Below, piece after piece: positions 1 through 9,479 of a stretch of 64,000 nucleotides of DNA. Under the pieces are notes generated by a model that was not told where the DNA came from, ran no database searches, and saw only the letters and a list, made by a program, of their open reading frames with translations. The first letter of the stretch is position 1; every line of letters starts with the position of its first letter. The position numbers and the translations under genes were made by a program. The stretch spans positions 18,352,001-18,416,000 of the forward strand of contig NC_065877.1 in assembly GCF_933775445.1 (NCBI RefSeq), in the 5' to 3' direction. The stretch is from Argentina anserina (lineage: Eukaryota; Streptophyta; Magnoliopsida; Rosales; Rosaceae).

Positions 1-317
1 ATAGGGCCAACCTCTTTAATTATCCTAAACTATATTATCAAGTAGGATATCATACAAACTTGTAAAAACCATTAAATAGCTCTGATGTCCAAATGATGTT
101 ATGTAAAATCCTATGAACTCGTAACGATATCTAGTTTGTTATACGCACACATAAGTTCGAATTTGACAAACTAATATTTTGAATTTATTTTGGAAAAGCT
201 GAAAAGGGTTACAAGAATAAGAAATTAACATGAAATAGCTCAAAATTAATTTTCCTTTTAAAAATAGAAATCTAAATTTTTGGTTACATCTCTACATAGT
301 GGTGTGTGTGGGAATGA
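1..317. other. AT-rich sequence, nothing recognised
   Basis: I see no coding potential, terminal repeat or known motif here. The stretch lies directly upstream of the Tat-type integrase remnant and may be the decayed RNase H to integrase linker of the same element, but the sequence does not show this. Confidence 0.4.
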
Positions 318-1385
318 CGCCAGAGCGAGGAACTTGGCCTTCAAGGCACTTTAGACATAATATAACTGGCCTACCATGAAGGCGGATTCGAAGGCTATAG
401 TCGATTAATGCACACAATATCACCAATACAGCAACTACAACAACAAGCCATCAGTCCCTATCTCTATCATTGTTTCTTCGGTTCCTTTTGCACAGTTGGG
501 ACTATACATGATTGGGGAATTGCCAACTTCCCCGGGACAATTTCAGTATGCCATCGTCGCGGTCAACAACTACACCTAGTGGATTGAGGCTGAGCCTATG
601 GCCAAGATCACCACAAACTATATAATTAGTTTCCTTTGGCACTCCATCTACTATCGCTTCGACATTCCCCATGCGTTCCTCATGGACAATGGCTTGTAGT
701 TCAATAATGAAAAGTTTTGCCACTTTGCCCGGGATAATGGCACCACCATCTTATATACTTTCCCGGCCCATCCCCAGACCAACGGTCAGGTAGAAGCCAT
801 CAACAAGCTTATCAAGCGATATTTGAAGAAGCGGCTGAATTATGCCACGAGTTTGTGGCCAAGAAACATCCAGAGGTCCTATGGGCACTCCGGACTACTC
901 CCACGGAGGCAACATGACAATCCCAATTTCTCTGGCCTTTTGAACAAAAGCAGTGATCTCGGTTGAGAAGGAAGTTCTCACGGAGTGAGTTGCCGCCTTC
1001 GACCTAGACACAAATACAGCCGTCCTCCAACTTAACATGGATTTCCTCGAGGAAAGCTGGGATAAGGCACATCTCCGGAATATAAACCATAAATAGTGCA
1101 TCGCCCGACACAATAACAAAAAAAGTACTGCTACGAAACATCGCCACAGATGATTGGGTCATGAAAGCGGCCATCCCCAAACCGTTAGTACTCAAGCCCA
1201 AGTGGGAAGGCCATTACGAGATTGTTAGTTGCACCGGGCCAGCCACGTTATACCTTAGGGACATTGATGGCCGCGACCTCCCCAAGTTTAGAACGCCCAG
1301 CAGCTCCATCTCTTCCCCAAAAAATATTGTCCGGATGGGAACGTGCCCAGTTTGTTCTTCACCAAGTTTATTTTTTCTAATGTGA
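318..1385 (+). pseudogene. pol: Decayed Tat-lineage Ty3/gypsy integrase
   Basis: Integrase inserts retrotransposon cDNA into the genome. Read on the plus strand with frameshifts, the stretch gives, in order, part of the zinc-binding region (NWPTMKADS near 340-410), the core with its WIEAEP segment (about 580), a MDNG segment holding the second catalytic Asp (about 682), and the AHPQTNGQVEAINK block with the catalytic Glu (about 770-810). The C-terminal module follows (LKPKWEGHYEIV and DIDGRDLPK, 1190-1285). This pattern is typical of the Tat/Ogre group. In-frame stops at about 577 and 697 and broken frames show that it is dead. The rest of pol and the left LTR lie outside the window or are lost. 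Family assignment is from motif recall, not a search. Confidence 0.75.
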
Positions 1386-1639
1386 TCACCATTGTACTAT
1401 TTGTTTTACGGACTTAGTATATTATTAACATTATCAATAACATTGTCCATCAAGTTTATTTTCTCCAAGATTATTGCAAAACAATTCATTAATTTTTCGC
1501 TTCAGATTTGGGACAAAACAATTTCATGTCGAGTAAATCAATCACCACTTGGGATGCAATAATGGGGCTAAAACAAAAGTAATAACAATGATAAAGTAAG
1601 AAAACAGATTGTTAATTTCTCGGTCAAAGTAGAATTGAT
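1386..1639. other. Spacer between integrase remnant and antisense ORF
   Basis: AT-rich spacer with no recognisable gene. Its position, between integrase and a possible antisense frame, corresponds to the non-coding gap found downstream of pol in Tat-lineage elements. Confidence 0.35.
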
Positions 1640-2292
1640 TTACACTTGCAAAAACAAAAAAGAGACGTGTTGTCCCTCCGACTCCAGCAACCTCACTTGC
1701 CGCCTAAACACCCGACCTCGACCAAATGCCTGCCCTGCCGCCATCTTCAGCCGCACAAGCAGACCCGTAGCTCCCCCTCGACCCATTGCTCTGACGGTTG
1801 CAGATGGTGACGGTGTTGCAGCCTGAGGCTGACCATGACCTCGCCCCTCTGTAAGAGCGTTGACCCGGGAAATGGTCCTTGGAGGCGGTACAGGCGGGTT
1901 ACGACTAGACCCTAAGTTGTAGCCTTACGCCCAATCCTAGGCCTTCTTCTTCTCCTCCACCACCCAGGCTGCTACCTTATAAAACTCGTCGCGCCCGAGA
2001 GCCACTCCTAGACCAAAAGCCTTCTTCCTTGCCCGCTCAAACTCTAGGAACCCCAGTAAATCGCCACGGCGTCTTCTCTCTCCACCTTTAGTCTCCCAAC
2101 AAATTCATCGTCCCGTTTATCCCGTCTGATCTGAAAGACTCGCCGCTCCTCCCCTAACTTGGTCTTCGAGGCCCCATCTGTGATAGTCTCAAACCGGGTC
2201 TTCTTTCCCTCCAACTTACCATATAGTCCCTTTCCAAGGTGGAATTCGATTTGGAAACTTGTTTTGCTAAAGCACAAGGTGGGTGTTTGCAT
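1640..2292 (-). pseudogene. Possible antisense extra ORF of the Tat element
   Basis: On the minus strand an open stretch starts at 2292 and runs to 2044. A shifted frame then continues protein-like sequence to about 1640 with few stops (EFERARKKAFGLGVALGRDE, then VAAWVVEEKKKA, then a Gly/Pro/Arg-rich tail). It is much more GC-rich than its flanks, as coding sequence here tends to be. Several Tat-lineage elements are known to carry an additional antisense ORF between integrase and the 3' LTR, and this is the right place and strand. I recognise no domain. It could instead be unrelated captured sequence or a chance open stretch. Confidence 0.35.
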
Positions 2293-2624
2293 TGGGTTTG
2301 AATTGCATTGGCTAGGTTTTCTTAGCTATTGGAAACTAAGAGGTAGGGAAAGTAAATTCCTTCATTTAGAGCAATTTCTAATTGGGTATGTTCTTGCTGT
2401 ATTCGCATTGGAATTGTTCTAATCCTATTTCCCTTAATTCTAATGAGTTCATATTGACTGATATTCTGTGAGTCATTGGTTTCTCTAATGATGATGATGA
2501 TATGAATAGGTAGATAGCTACTTATTCATAGAAGCAAATATATATATATATTTATCAAGCTCAAACTTATTACAGATTGAACCTTCGAGCATCCCTGTTG
2601 TTATTCCTTGAAGGGTGTATATAC
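2293..2624. other. AT-rich spacer, nothing recognised
   Basis: No coding potential is seen. A short TA-rich run lies near 2539-2552. The stretch ends where homology to the minus-strand Athila-like LTR begins. Confidence 0.4.
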
Positions 2625-3391
2625 AAACATTTAACAACGAATTCATAAGAGATATAAAGATTTAATATATGATCAGATCAAGAACAGAAAAATAAATCCT
2701 AAACTAATATATACATGTGATCAACCAACCAACACATAAGCACTCACCAAACAAATAAAATAAGAACAAAGGAAACAAAATTTACTCTCATTTAAGTTCA
2801 TGCCGTAAGATTCATTATACATCCTAAAATCGGTTATACAGTTAAGTTCCTCCCAAGGTTCCTAACTCAATGACATATTCGAACTCAACCCCAGCCTCAT
2901 TCCAAATATAACATACTAACCCATCATGCAACCCCAGTCACATAAAGAAATTAATATATTCAAAGGCACAAGTCTAACTGAACCTAGGCGACAATCGGTG
3001 AAGGTGACAAAAAACAAATAATTCATCAACTCCCAAGTATCAAAATAGTTTATATCTTTGGATTATTAAACATGCAACGTCAACTTCCGGGTATCAATCA
3101 CACACATAAGTAAGAACACACTGAAAATCCTTTAAGTAAATAAAATAAGCTCACGGCATAAAACCTAAAATAATTAAATGAAAATAGAAATCATCATGTC
3201 ATTCGAAAGTTACAAATATCTCATAGACAAGAATCGAAATAACTTTAACAAAACCAAAACAGAAATCATCCAAGAACAAGAACATAAAAACCCGAAAACT
3301 AAACATGAAATCATAGAGTTACACTTTATAATTCTCCTCCCAAGGTTCCTTATAAAAGTAGCACGAAATCTTCAAGGGTATGATATCCTAG
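2625..3391 (-). repeat. Athila-like LTR, 3' half (interrupted)
   Basis: The reverse complement matches the second half of the plus-strand LTR at 28342-30617, including the segment around 29660-30400. The left edge, near 2625, is truncated before the conserved LTR end (the GATACC...ACGATGC block) is reached. The matching first half lies at 16704 to about 17650, so the LTR was split by the chromovirus inserted between 3391 and 16704. No coding function. Confidence 0.8.
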
Positions 3392-3938
3392 TGTCACATC
3401 CCCCCAAACTTAGTCAAATTTTACTTTGAGCATTCTAGGTGGATCCGGAATATGGCGGAACACTTTGGAAGATCATAGAAGATCCTAGAAGGCATTAGAA
3501 GTCTCCGGAAGAATGAGGAAGCCTTGAGACATCTCTGGATTTCTCTAGAACCTTGGAGAGGCTCAAGGACCTAGACCACTCCAGAATTCTCTAGAATAAT
3601 CAAGGAAGATCTTAGAGTTGTGTAGACTTGTATAGAGTTCTCTAGAATTCTCTACATTGTACATAGTCCTAGAATTTCCTAGAACTAGTCAAATAGGATG
3701 AGGAGGCCTATAAATAGCAAGGCACCCCTCTCATTTTATCCATCAAGTAAGTAAGCAAGCAATGAAGCAAGAAGCATACTTGTAAGCTTTCTTTCCTTGT
3801 TCAATAAAAGTCATCTTTTAGAGATATTCTCTTTGCCTTTCAATTGTTCTAGCATGGCGTTTGCGAGAGTAAGGCCGACTTAGCATAAGGGAGTTGCTAA
3901 GGCCACCAAGTTGCATAGCAAAAGAGTAAACTCGTGAC
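3392..3938 (+). repeat. 5' LTR of the chromovirus
   Basis: Starts TGTCACATCC and ends at about CTCGTGAC(G). It pairs with 16155-16703 over its whole length. It contains TATAAATAG at 3709-3717 and an AATAAA-type word near 3805. Its U3 has many CTAGAA/TTCTAGA words, giving a repetitive texture over 3480-3690. Confidence 0.93.
3709..3717 (+). promoter_or_regulatory. TATA box of the chromovirus 5' LTR
   Basis: TATAAATAG is conserved at the same LTR position in the 3' copy (16472-16480). This is the expected place for the U3 core promoter. Confidence 0.65.
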
Positions 3939-3941
3939 GAC

Positions 3942-4660
3942 ATGCAAGACAAGGGTCATGAAGAACTTGTCAACCCGACGGTTCCAAAGAAGGAACGAGT
4001 TAAGGACATGTTAGCTGCAATCGACTCACGACAAACTCAAGTGAAAGAGAGCGTGAGTGGCATGGGAGACCAGGTGGAAAACTTGGAGGTGGAGGACGCC
4101 GCAATCCACACTGTGATCAAGGGCATGATGCTCAAGCTAGAAGAGTCATTGCGGGGTGAGATAGACAAAGTTGGTGAGGAGTTCATGGGGGAACTCGCCC
4201 GAATGCGTGAAGTGCAAGAAATGGAGCACAATAGAATGCTTGCACGCATGGAGGAGATGCAGGCTGATTCTGCACGCATGGAGGCAATGCAGGCAGATCT
4301 TTCTCTATGCAAGCGCGCACTAGCCGCGGTGGCTAGTACCAGTAGCAGTGTAGAGGCCAAGCGAATCGAGGTGCCAAAGCCAAAGAGCTTCGGAGACAAC
4401 TTCTTTTGGGGGCTAGATCAATACTTTGGGGCCGTAGGCATCATGGAGGAGGATGCCAAGATAAAGACCGTGACTCTTAATCTCACAGACACCGCAATGC
4501 TATGGTAGAGGAGAAGGCAAGGAGATGTCGAAAGAGGTACGTGCACCATCTCTACCTTTGATGACATTGTTAAAGAGCTCAAGAAAATTTATCCCGAGAA
4601 TGCCGAGGATGAGGCAAGAGCTCGCTTGCGAAGGCTCAAGCACATGGGGTCTATTCGTGA
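3942..4660 (+). pseudogene. gag: Gag, N-terminal half (chromovirus)
   Basis: Capsid precursor of the chromovirus. The ATG at 3942 gives a lysine- and glutamate-rich N terminus, a long coiled-coil-like stretch (LARMEEMQADSARMEAMQAD, about residues 90-125) and the start of the capsid domain (KSFGDN..FFWGLDQYF). A TAG at 4506-4508 falls where the family has a second Trp, which fits a G-to-A change. The same frame then continues to 4660 (FDDIVKELKKIYPENAEDE). There the solo LTR at 4666 interrupts it. The second half resumes at 6884 after the duplicated TTACA, and the codon phase is preserved across the duplication. Confidence 0.85.
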
Positions 4661-5617
4661 TTACATGATAGGAGCAATTTGTGCTACGTTCTTAATATGT
4701 TTTTACCTCCATTTGTACTTTGCTTAACCCTTATTGTTGTAATATCGAGTCATTGAGTCACAATAGGAGTCTTGGATGGTTATGGATGGTTATGGATGTG
4801 TTTTTGTGCTTAAACGAGTTAAAAACGAAGAATTGGTCTAGAGTCCTAGTTTGAGTAGGAATCCTTATAGCACTAGGAAACCTAGTTGAATTAGGAGTCT
4901 TCATCTTTCTACGTTTTGGTCGCATTGGCGATATCTTGAGAGTCATGTTTGCATTAGGAATCCTTGTTAGACTAGGAAACGTACCATTTTGGAAAGTCCT
5001 ACTTGAACTCAAACTCTTATTACGAAACTTTCCTAAATGAACTTCCTTGTTCTAGTAACTTCCTTATTCTAGTAAGTTTCCTGTTTGCAAATTAGAAACT
5101 TTCATAATCTAGTTGAGCTCATCTATTACATGTGTCTTTTTAAGACAACAATTGTCTAGATTAAGACATGAATTTCGAATGAATTATCTTTTACTTATGT
5201 TTTTCTTTTCTTATTTTCAGATTTGAAGAGATAATTCAAGGAGGGAATTAAGGAGGCCGTGCACTACATGGAGAAGGAGTCCTATGCCGAGCTACCATTC
5301 AGGTTTTAAAGGGAATTAATTTCGAGTTGTAAGAGATAATACACGGCTTGAGAAAAAGAAGGAAGTTGTGTGCAACAAGGAAGCTCTCATGCCGTCCAAA
5401 TTCATGAAGGAAAAAGAGATCAGCCGTGCCTATTCAAATCAGCAAAGGATAAGGAGTTTGGGCCGAATAATACATGAGATAAACAAGGGGATAAGAGGTG
5501 AATTAATCCAAGATGCAAGGGCAGCCATTCGATCCCAATAAAAAGAAGAAATCCCAGCCGTGCATACATGGATCAGCCCATCCTAAACCCTAGCAGCCCC
5601 TCCTCTCCTCCTTCCTC

Positions 5618-5626
5618 TATATATAG
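5618..5626 (+). promoter_or_regulatory. TATA box of the solo LTR
   Basis: TATATATAG followed by a pyrimidine- and C-rich leader. The same arrangement is seen in the Athila-like LTRs at about 24453, 29496 and 38984. Confidence 0.55.
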
Positions 5627-5911
5627 CTCGGCCTCCCTTCAGAATAGGCATCTCCATTCTCCCACAAACACAGTCGAATTGCTGCCCAAATACATTCAGA
5701 AAATTCAAGCCACAAAATCTTCATCCATCACCACAAAACCGTGCTCATCTTCCTCCTCATCCAAATCCGAATCATCCTTGCTTCATCCTAGAAGGTTTCT
5801 AAAGTGTGATTCATCCATGGCTTGTAATTTTTCTTTTGGTTTTCTGCAATTTTTGATTTCATTGTATGAATTCTTGGATGTGATTTTCGGTTTTATATAT
5901 GAAGAGCATAA

Positions 5912-6283
5912 ATTCAGACTTTTTTGGTTTTATGTTTTGATTGTATGAATTCATTGAAATATGTATGTATGCCGTGCTAGATGAATAGGGGCAGTAGGTT
6001 TTCGAATTGGTTTTAGGTTTTATTTTGATTTATTCCTTGAACTTGTGCATCTAAATCAATGCTTGAGGAAGCCAAGGCCATGGTTCTCCTAAGGTTGCGA
6101 TTTCATTCAGACTTCTTTGGTTTTATGTTTTGATTGCATGAACTCATGAAATATGTGTGTATGTCATGTGTAGCATCTATGGGTAGTAGGTTTTTGATTT
6201 CAATTAATTCCTTGAATTTGTACATCTAAATCAATGCTTGAGAAAGCCAAGGCCATGGTTCTCCTAAGGTTGCGATTTCATTC
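5912..6283 (+). repeat. Tandem duplication, about 190 bp x 2, in the solo LTR
   Basis: The unit begins ATTCAGACTT at 5912 and again at 6105. Both copies end in the same GGTTCTCCTAAGGTTGCGAT segment. The copies differ by a few substitutions and short gaps, so the duplication is moderately old and may be a family feature of this LTR. Confidence 0.85.
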
Positions 6284-6883
6284 ACCAAAGTGTTCATTGA
6301 TTGAATATGCGCTTCGTGTTTCAATTATGGATACTTATATAGGGCTGTGATAGTTCTAGGAATTTGCATGTTTAATCAAGATGAGTGACGCCATGCTTGT
6401 GTAACATGTCTCTAATTCGACTTAATGTGCTTATGTGCTACTTTGTTGTTTAACTAAACGCTTCGTTATGTTGAACTCTCTTTAGCATATGTTTAGGATT
6501 GAACGCTTCGTTGATTCTAAATAATTAAGAAGTCTTAACGATTAGATGAACCGCTTCGGACTCTAATTAGAATTGGAATTGAAATGGACTTAAGAAGAAT
6601 CGAAAATAATGCTGCCTATATGTTGTTCTATGCATGTCATACATGTTTCTTGAGTAGAATTCGTGTTTTGGTTATGTGATGAATGGTTGATCAATTGTAT
6701 ATAAGTAATTTAGGATTTATTTTAAGTTGTAGTTTTAGAATCCAAATCAAATCCCCAAATAACATGATAGGTGTTGAGGCCCTTTTGATTCCCCGGACTG
6801 AACGATCCCTGCTTATTCTATACTAACGATGATCTTTTTCAGGGTATTTTATAGACGTTCTAACAAAACGCTCTATCATTACA

Positions 6884-7359
6884 TTAGACATTTCACTAAC
6901 TTGGTGCTTGAGATTCCCGACCTATCCGACAAGGATGCTCTCTTCAATTTCATTGATGCACTCCAATCATGGGCTAAGATGGAGCTTAGGCGACATGGAG
7001 TGCAAGGCCTTGCTACCGCCATAGCCGTGGCCGAAGGCTTAGTTGATTTCTCAAGTCCAAGAGAGTCCACCAAGCCAAAGGAGAAGAAGAGCAACTATGC
7101 CAAAGTTGGGGGAGATAAAATCCAACGCAAAGAGGAGCCCCGCCGTGAGAGCTACTCAGCAAGATTCAAAGATAAAGGCAAGTCAAGGGACATGTGGAGC
7201 TCGGATAAGCCAAATGACAACAAGTGCTTCTTATGCGATGGTCCGCATTGGGCTAGGCATTGCCCACAAAGGAGAGCTCTAAGCGCACTCTTAGGAAGTC
7301 ATCAAGGCGGGAGTGAAGCCGAGGGTGGCAATGAAGGTGCACACTTGAGGTCTTTGTAG
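6884..7359 (+). pseudogene. gag: Gag, C-terminal half with zinc knuckle (chromovirus)
   Basis: This continues the capsid domain after the solo LTR (YIRHFTNLVLEIPDLSDKDA) and carries a nucleocapsid-type zinc knuckle, CFLCDGPHWARHCP. Its spacing is CX2CX3HX4C, the same variant as in the gag at 50348-50990. A basic, lysine-rich linker precedes the knuckle. The frame closes at 7357-7359, close to the gag/protease boundary. The ATG near 6829 lies inside the solo LTR and is not a real start. Confidence 0.88.
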
Positions 7360-8355
7360 GTGCTTAATGCAATCCGCTCTACACCCAAGGTCCAAGCCAA
7401 AGGTTTGCTCTTCACGGATATCAACATAAGTGGGAAGCCAACAACGGCAATGCTCGACACGGGGCAACCCACAACTTCATTTGCATTGAGGAGGCACGCA
7501 GGCTAGGACTCAAGGCAACTAATGGACGAGGCTCCATCAAGGCGGTTAACTCACCTGCCCGCCCCATACAATGAGTAGCGTGGGAGCTTGGTGTGGGAAC
7601 CTAGACTTCTCGATAGTGCCGATGGATGACTACAAGGTAGTCTTGGGGTTGGAGTTCCATGATCAAGTCAAGGCATTCCTGGTGTCATTCGCCAATAGCT
7701 TATGCATTATGGATGGCAAGAGGTCGTGTGTGGTGCCAACAACCCGAGGAGCAAAGCAAGACATCAAGGTGTTGTCAGCATTGCAATTCAAGAAAGACAT
7801 CAAGAGGGAAGAGGAAAGCTACTTGGCCATCCTTAGTGAGTTCGATGACGAGGAGCCAAGGCCACAAGATGACATGCCTAAGGAGGTAGCTGCAGTTCTT
7901 GAGGAGTGCAAGGATGTATCACCCGTGGAGCTGCCCAAGAGACTACCCCCAAGGAGACAGATTGACCATGAGATATAGTTGGAACCAGGGACCAAACCAC
8001 CCGCCATGGGTGGATACCGCATGGTGCCTCCCGAGTTAGTAGAGCTAAGGAGGCAATTGAAGGAACTTTTAGACGTAGGATTCATTACACCTTCGAAAGC
8101 CTCATTCGGTGCCCCGGTGTTATTCCAAAAGAAGAAGGATAGATCTCTACGCATGTGCATCGACTATAGGGCGCTCAACAAAATCACGGTAAAGAACAAG
8201 TACCTTATCCCTCTCATTGCCGATCTCGTTGATCAATTGGGCCATGCACGATATTTTTCCAAGTTAGACCTTCATTCGGGGTACTACCAAGTGCATATTG
8301 CGGAGGGAGATGAGCCGAAGACTGCATGCATCACAAGGTATGGTTCTTATGAGTT
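7360..8355 (+). pseudogene. pol: Protease and first half of reverse transcriptase (chromovirus)
   Basis: The aspartic protease active site is seen as MLDTG at about 7450-7464. One base appears to be missing just after it, so the following THNFICIEEARRLGL segment lies in another frame. A stop occurs near 7572. From 7571 the frame gives VPMDDYKVVLGLEFHDQ and the protease-RT linker down to a TAG at 7976-7978 ([14 protein letters not shown]). RT then starts cleanly with [19 protein letters not shown] and [13 protein letters not shown] (finger and palm), and is cut at 8355 by the CACTA insertion. RT makes cDNA from element RNA; this copy cannot. Confidence 0.88.
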
Positions 8356-8384
8356 CACTACTAGAAAATAGCACTTAGACGATA

Positions 8385-8695
8385 ACAACAAACTTCGGTC
8401 GTCACATAAGAAATGATAAGATGACGAAAACAAAATCGTCAGTTTAGTGAATAAATTCGTCATCTAGGTGAAACTTAGATGAAAAAATCTAGTTTTGTCG
8501 TCTTAGCTGTACATTTTAAATGACGAAATATGATCTCGTCATCTAAGATGGTGACCTAGTCAGCAAACAACTATATTGTTGTCTTAGCACATAACTTAGA
8601 TGACGTATTTTGATTTTGTCGTCTACGAAATTGTAAGGTGACGAACACATCGATTTAGATGGCGAAATTGTTCATCGTCTAAGTAAAAGTTTGAC
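8385..8695. repeat. Left subterminal repeats of the CACTA element
   Basis: Many copies in both orientations of words such as GATGACGAAA, TCGTCATCTAAG and TTAGATGACG. Arrays of this kind at both ends are where CACTA transposase binds in known elements. The right array is at about 13270-13760. Confidence 0.85.
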
Positions 8696-8757
8696 TTTAT
8701 ATTTGGATCTATTTTCAGATCGGTAGAAACAGAGGAAAAACATACAAAACTGTTGCT

Positions 8758-8967
8758 ATGAACAATTGTTGCCCGGAAGGATTGATAGCAGAGTCATACA
8801 TTGTAGATGAGTGTATAACCTACTACAGCTTATATCTTCGTGGTACCGAGGAGGTGGAGTCTTTTGATGTTGCTGGAAGCACCCGTCATTCCCATCTTTC
8901 CATAGTTTCAAAGGATGTAAGAACATTTGGTGAACTACCACGCTCTGAATATTTTAAGCGATACTGA
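8758..8967 (+). pseudogene. Fragment of CACTA transposase (TNP2-type)
   Basis: A 69-residue frame includes CCPEGLIAESYIVDECITYY. This matches the conserved RPEGSIAEaYivEEcltFc block found downstream of the catalytic part of plant CACTA TNP2 proteins (DUF4218 region). The catalytic core itself is absent. It lies just inside the left subterminal repeats, where the transposase ORF of an autonomous relative would be. The assignment is from remembered family motifs. Confidence 0.65.
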
Positions 8968-8993
8968 GCTTATTGAAGCACATTAATTGGTGT

Positions 8994-9100
8994 CACTACA
9001 AAAAAATTTTAGTTAGTCACTATATTTTGCCGTTAGTCACTAGAATTTGACGTTACACATATATCTTGTACGTATTAGTGAGTGTCGTGTAGAAAATTAA
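8994..9100. repeat. Possible second CACTA-type terminus
   Basis: CACTACAAAAAAATTTTAG begins at 8994 and is followed by repeated GTTAGTCACTA words, as at the end of another CACTA-like or miniature element. I could not find its partner end, so this may be a fragment or chance. Confidence 0.35.
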
Positions 9101-9479
9101 ACACAATCGGGCTTTATTTTCATCTCTGTCAAATCAGTCAACTCAATATAAATTTATGCATCCTTATGGAGAGCTCTATTGTAGGGACATACATGTTTTA
9201 AAAAATTTACCAACGTGGATACACCCGTCTCCACGAGTGTGTGAGAATATTTTGGATTTCCAAGCTTTTAGTTATGATTTTTGAAAGTACTATTAGCATA
9301 AAATAACCACATAATATTTATAAAAAGAAATAGTTAGGGTTTGGAATTTGGGTTTTATTGTTTGGGTTTGGAATTTGGATACACAAGGGCAAACTCGACA
9401 TTTTTCAATACAGATCAGCTTTAACACTAAGGTTTGTACCCTTAAAATTATTTTTGTCTGAAGAAAAAAAAAGCACTCG

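Larger units (their letters stand above)
4666..6878 (+). mobile_element. Solo LTR (Athila-like) inserted in chromovirus gag
   Basis: A 2.2-kb LTR without internal sequence, starting TGATAGGAGC and ending GCTCTATCA, flanked by TTACA at 4661-4665 and 6879-6883. The start is the same as that of the other Athila-like LTRs in the window. TATATATAG at 5618-5626 marks a plus-strand promoter. Solo LTRs arise by recombination between the two LTRs of an element. The 126-residue open frame at 5568-5948 is serine-rich leader-like sequence without domains, and I do not regard it as a gene. A 190-bp tandem duplication lies at 5912-6283. Confidence 0.92.

Noticed and set aside
5568..5948. 126-codon open frame starting MDQPILNPSSPSSPPSS
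   Set aside because: It lies downstream of the LTR TATA box inside the solo LTR, is low-complexity Ser/Pro-rich at first and then hydrophobic without domains, and looks like LTR leader sequence.
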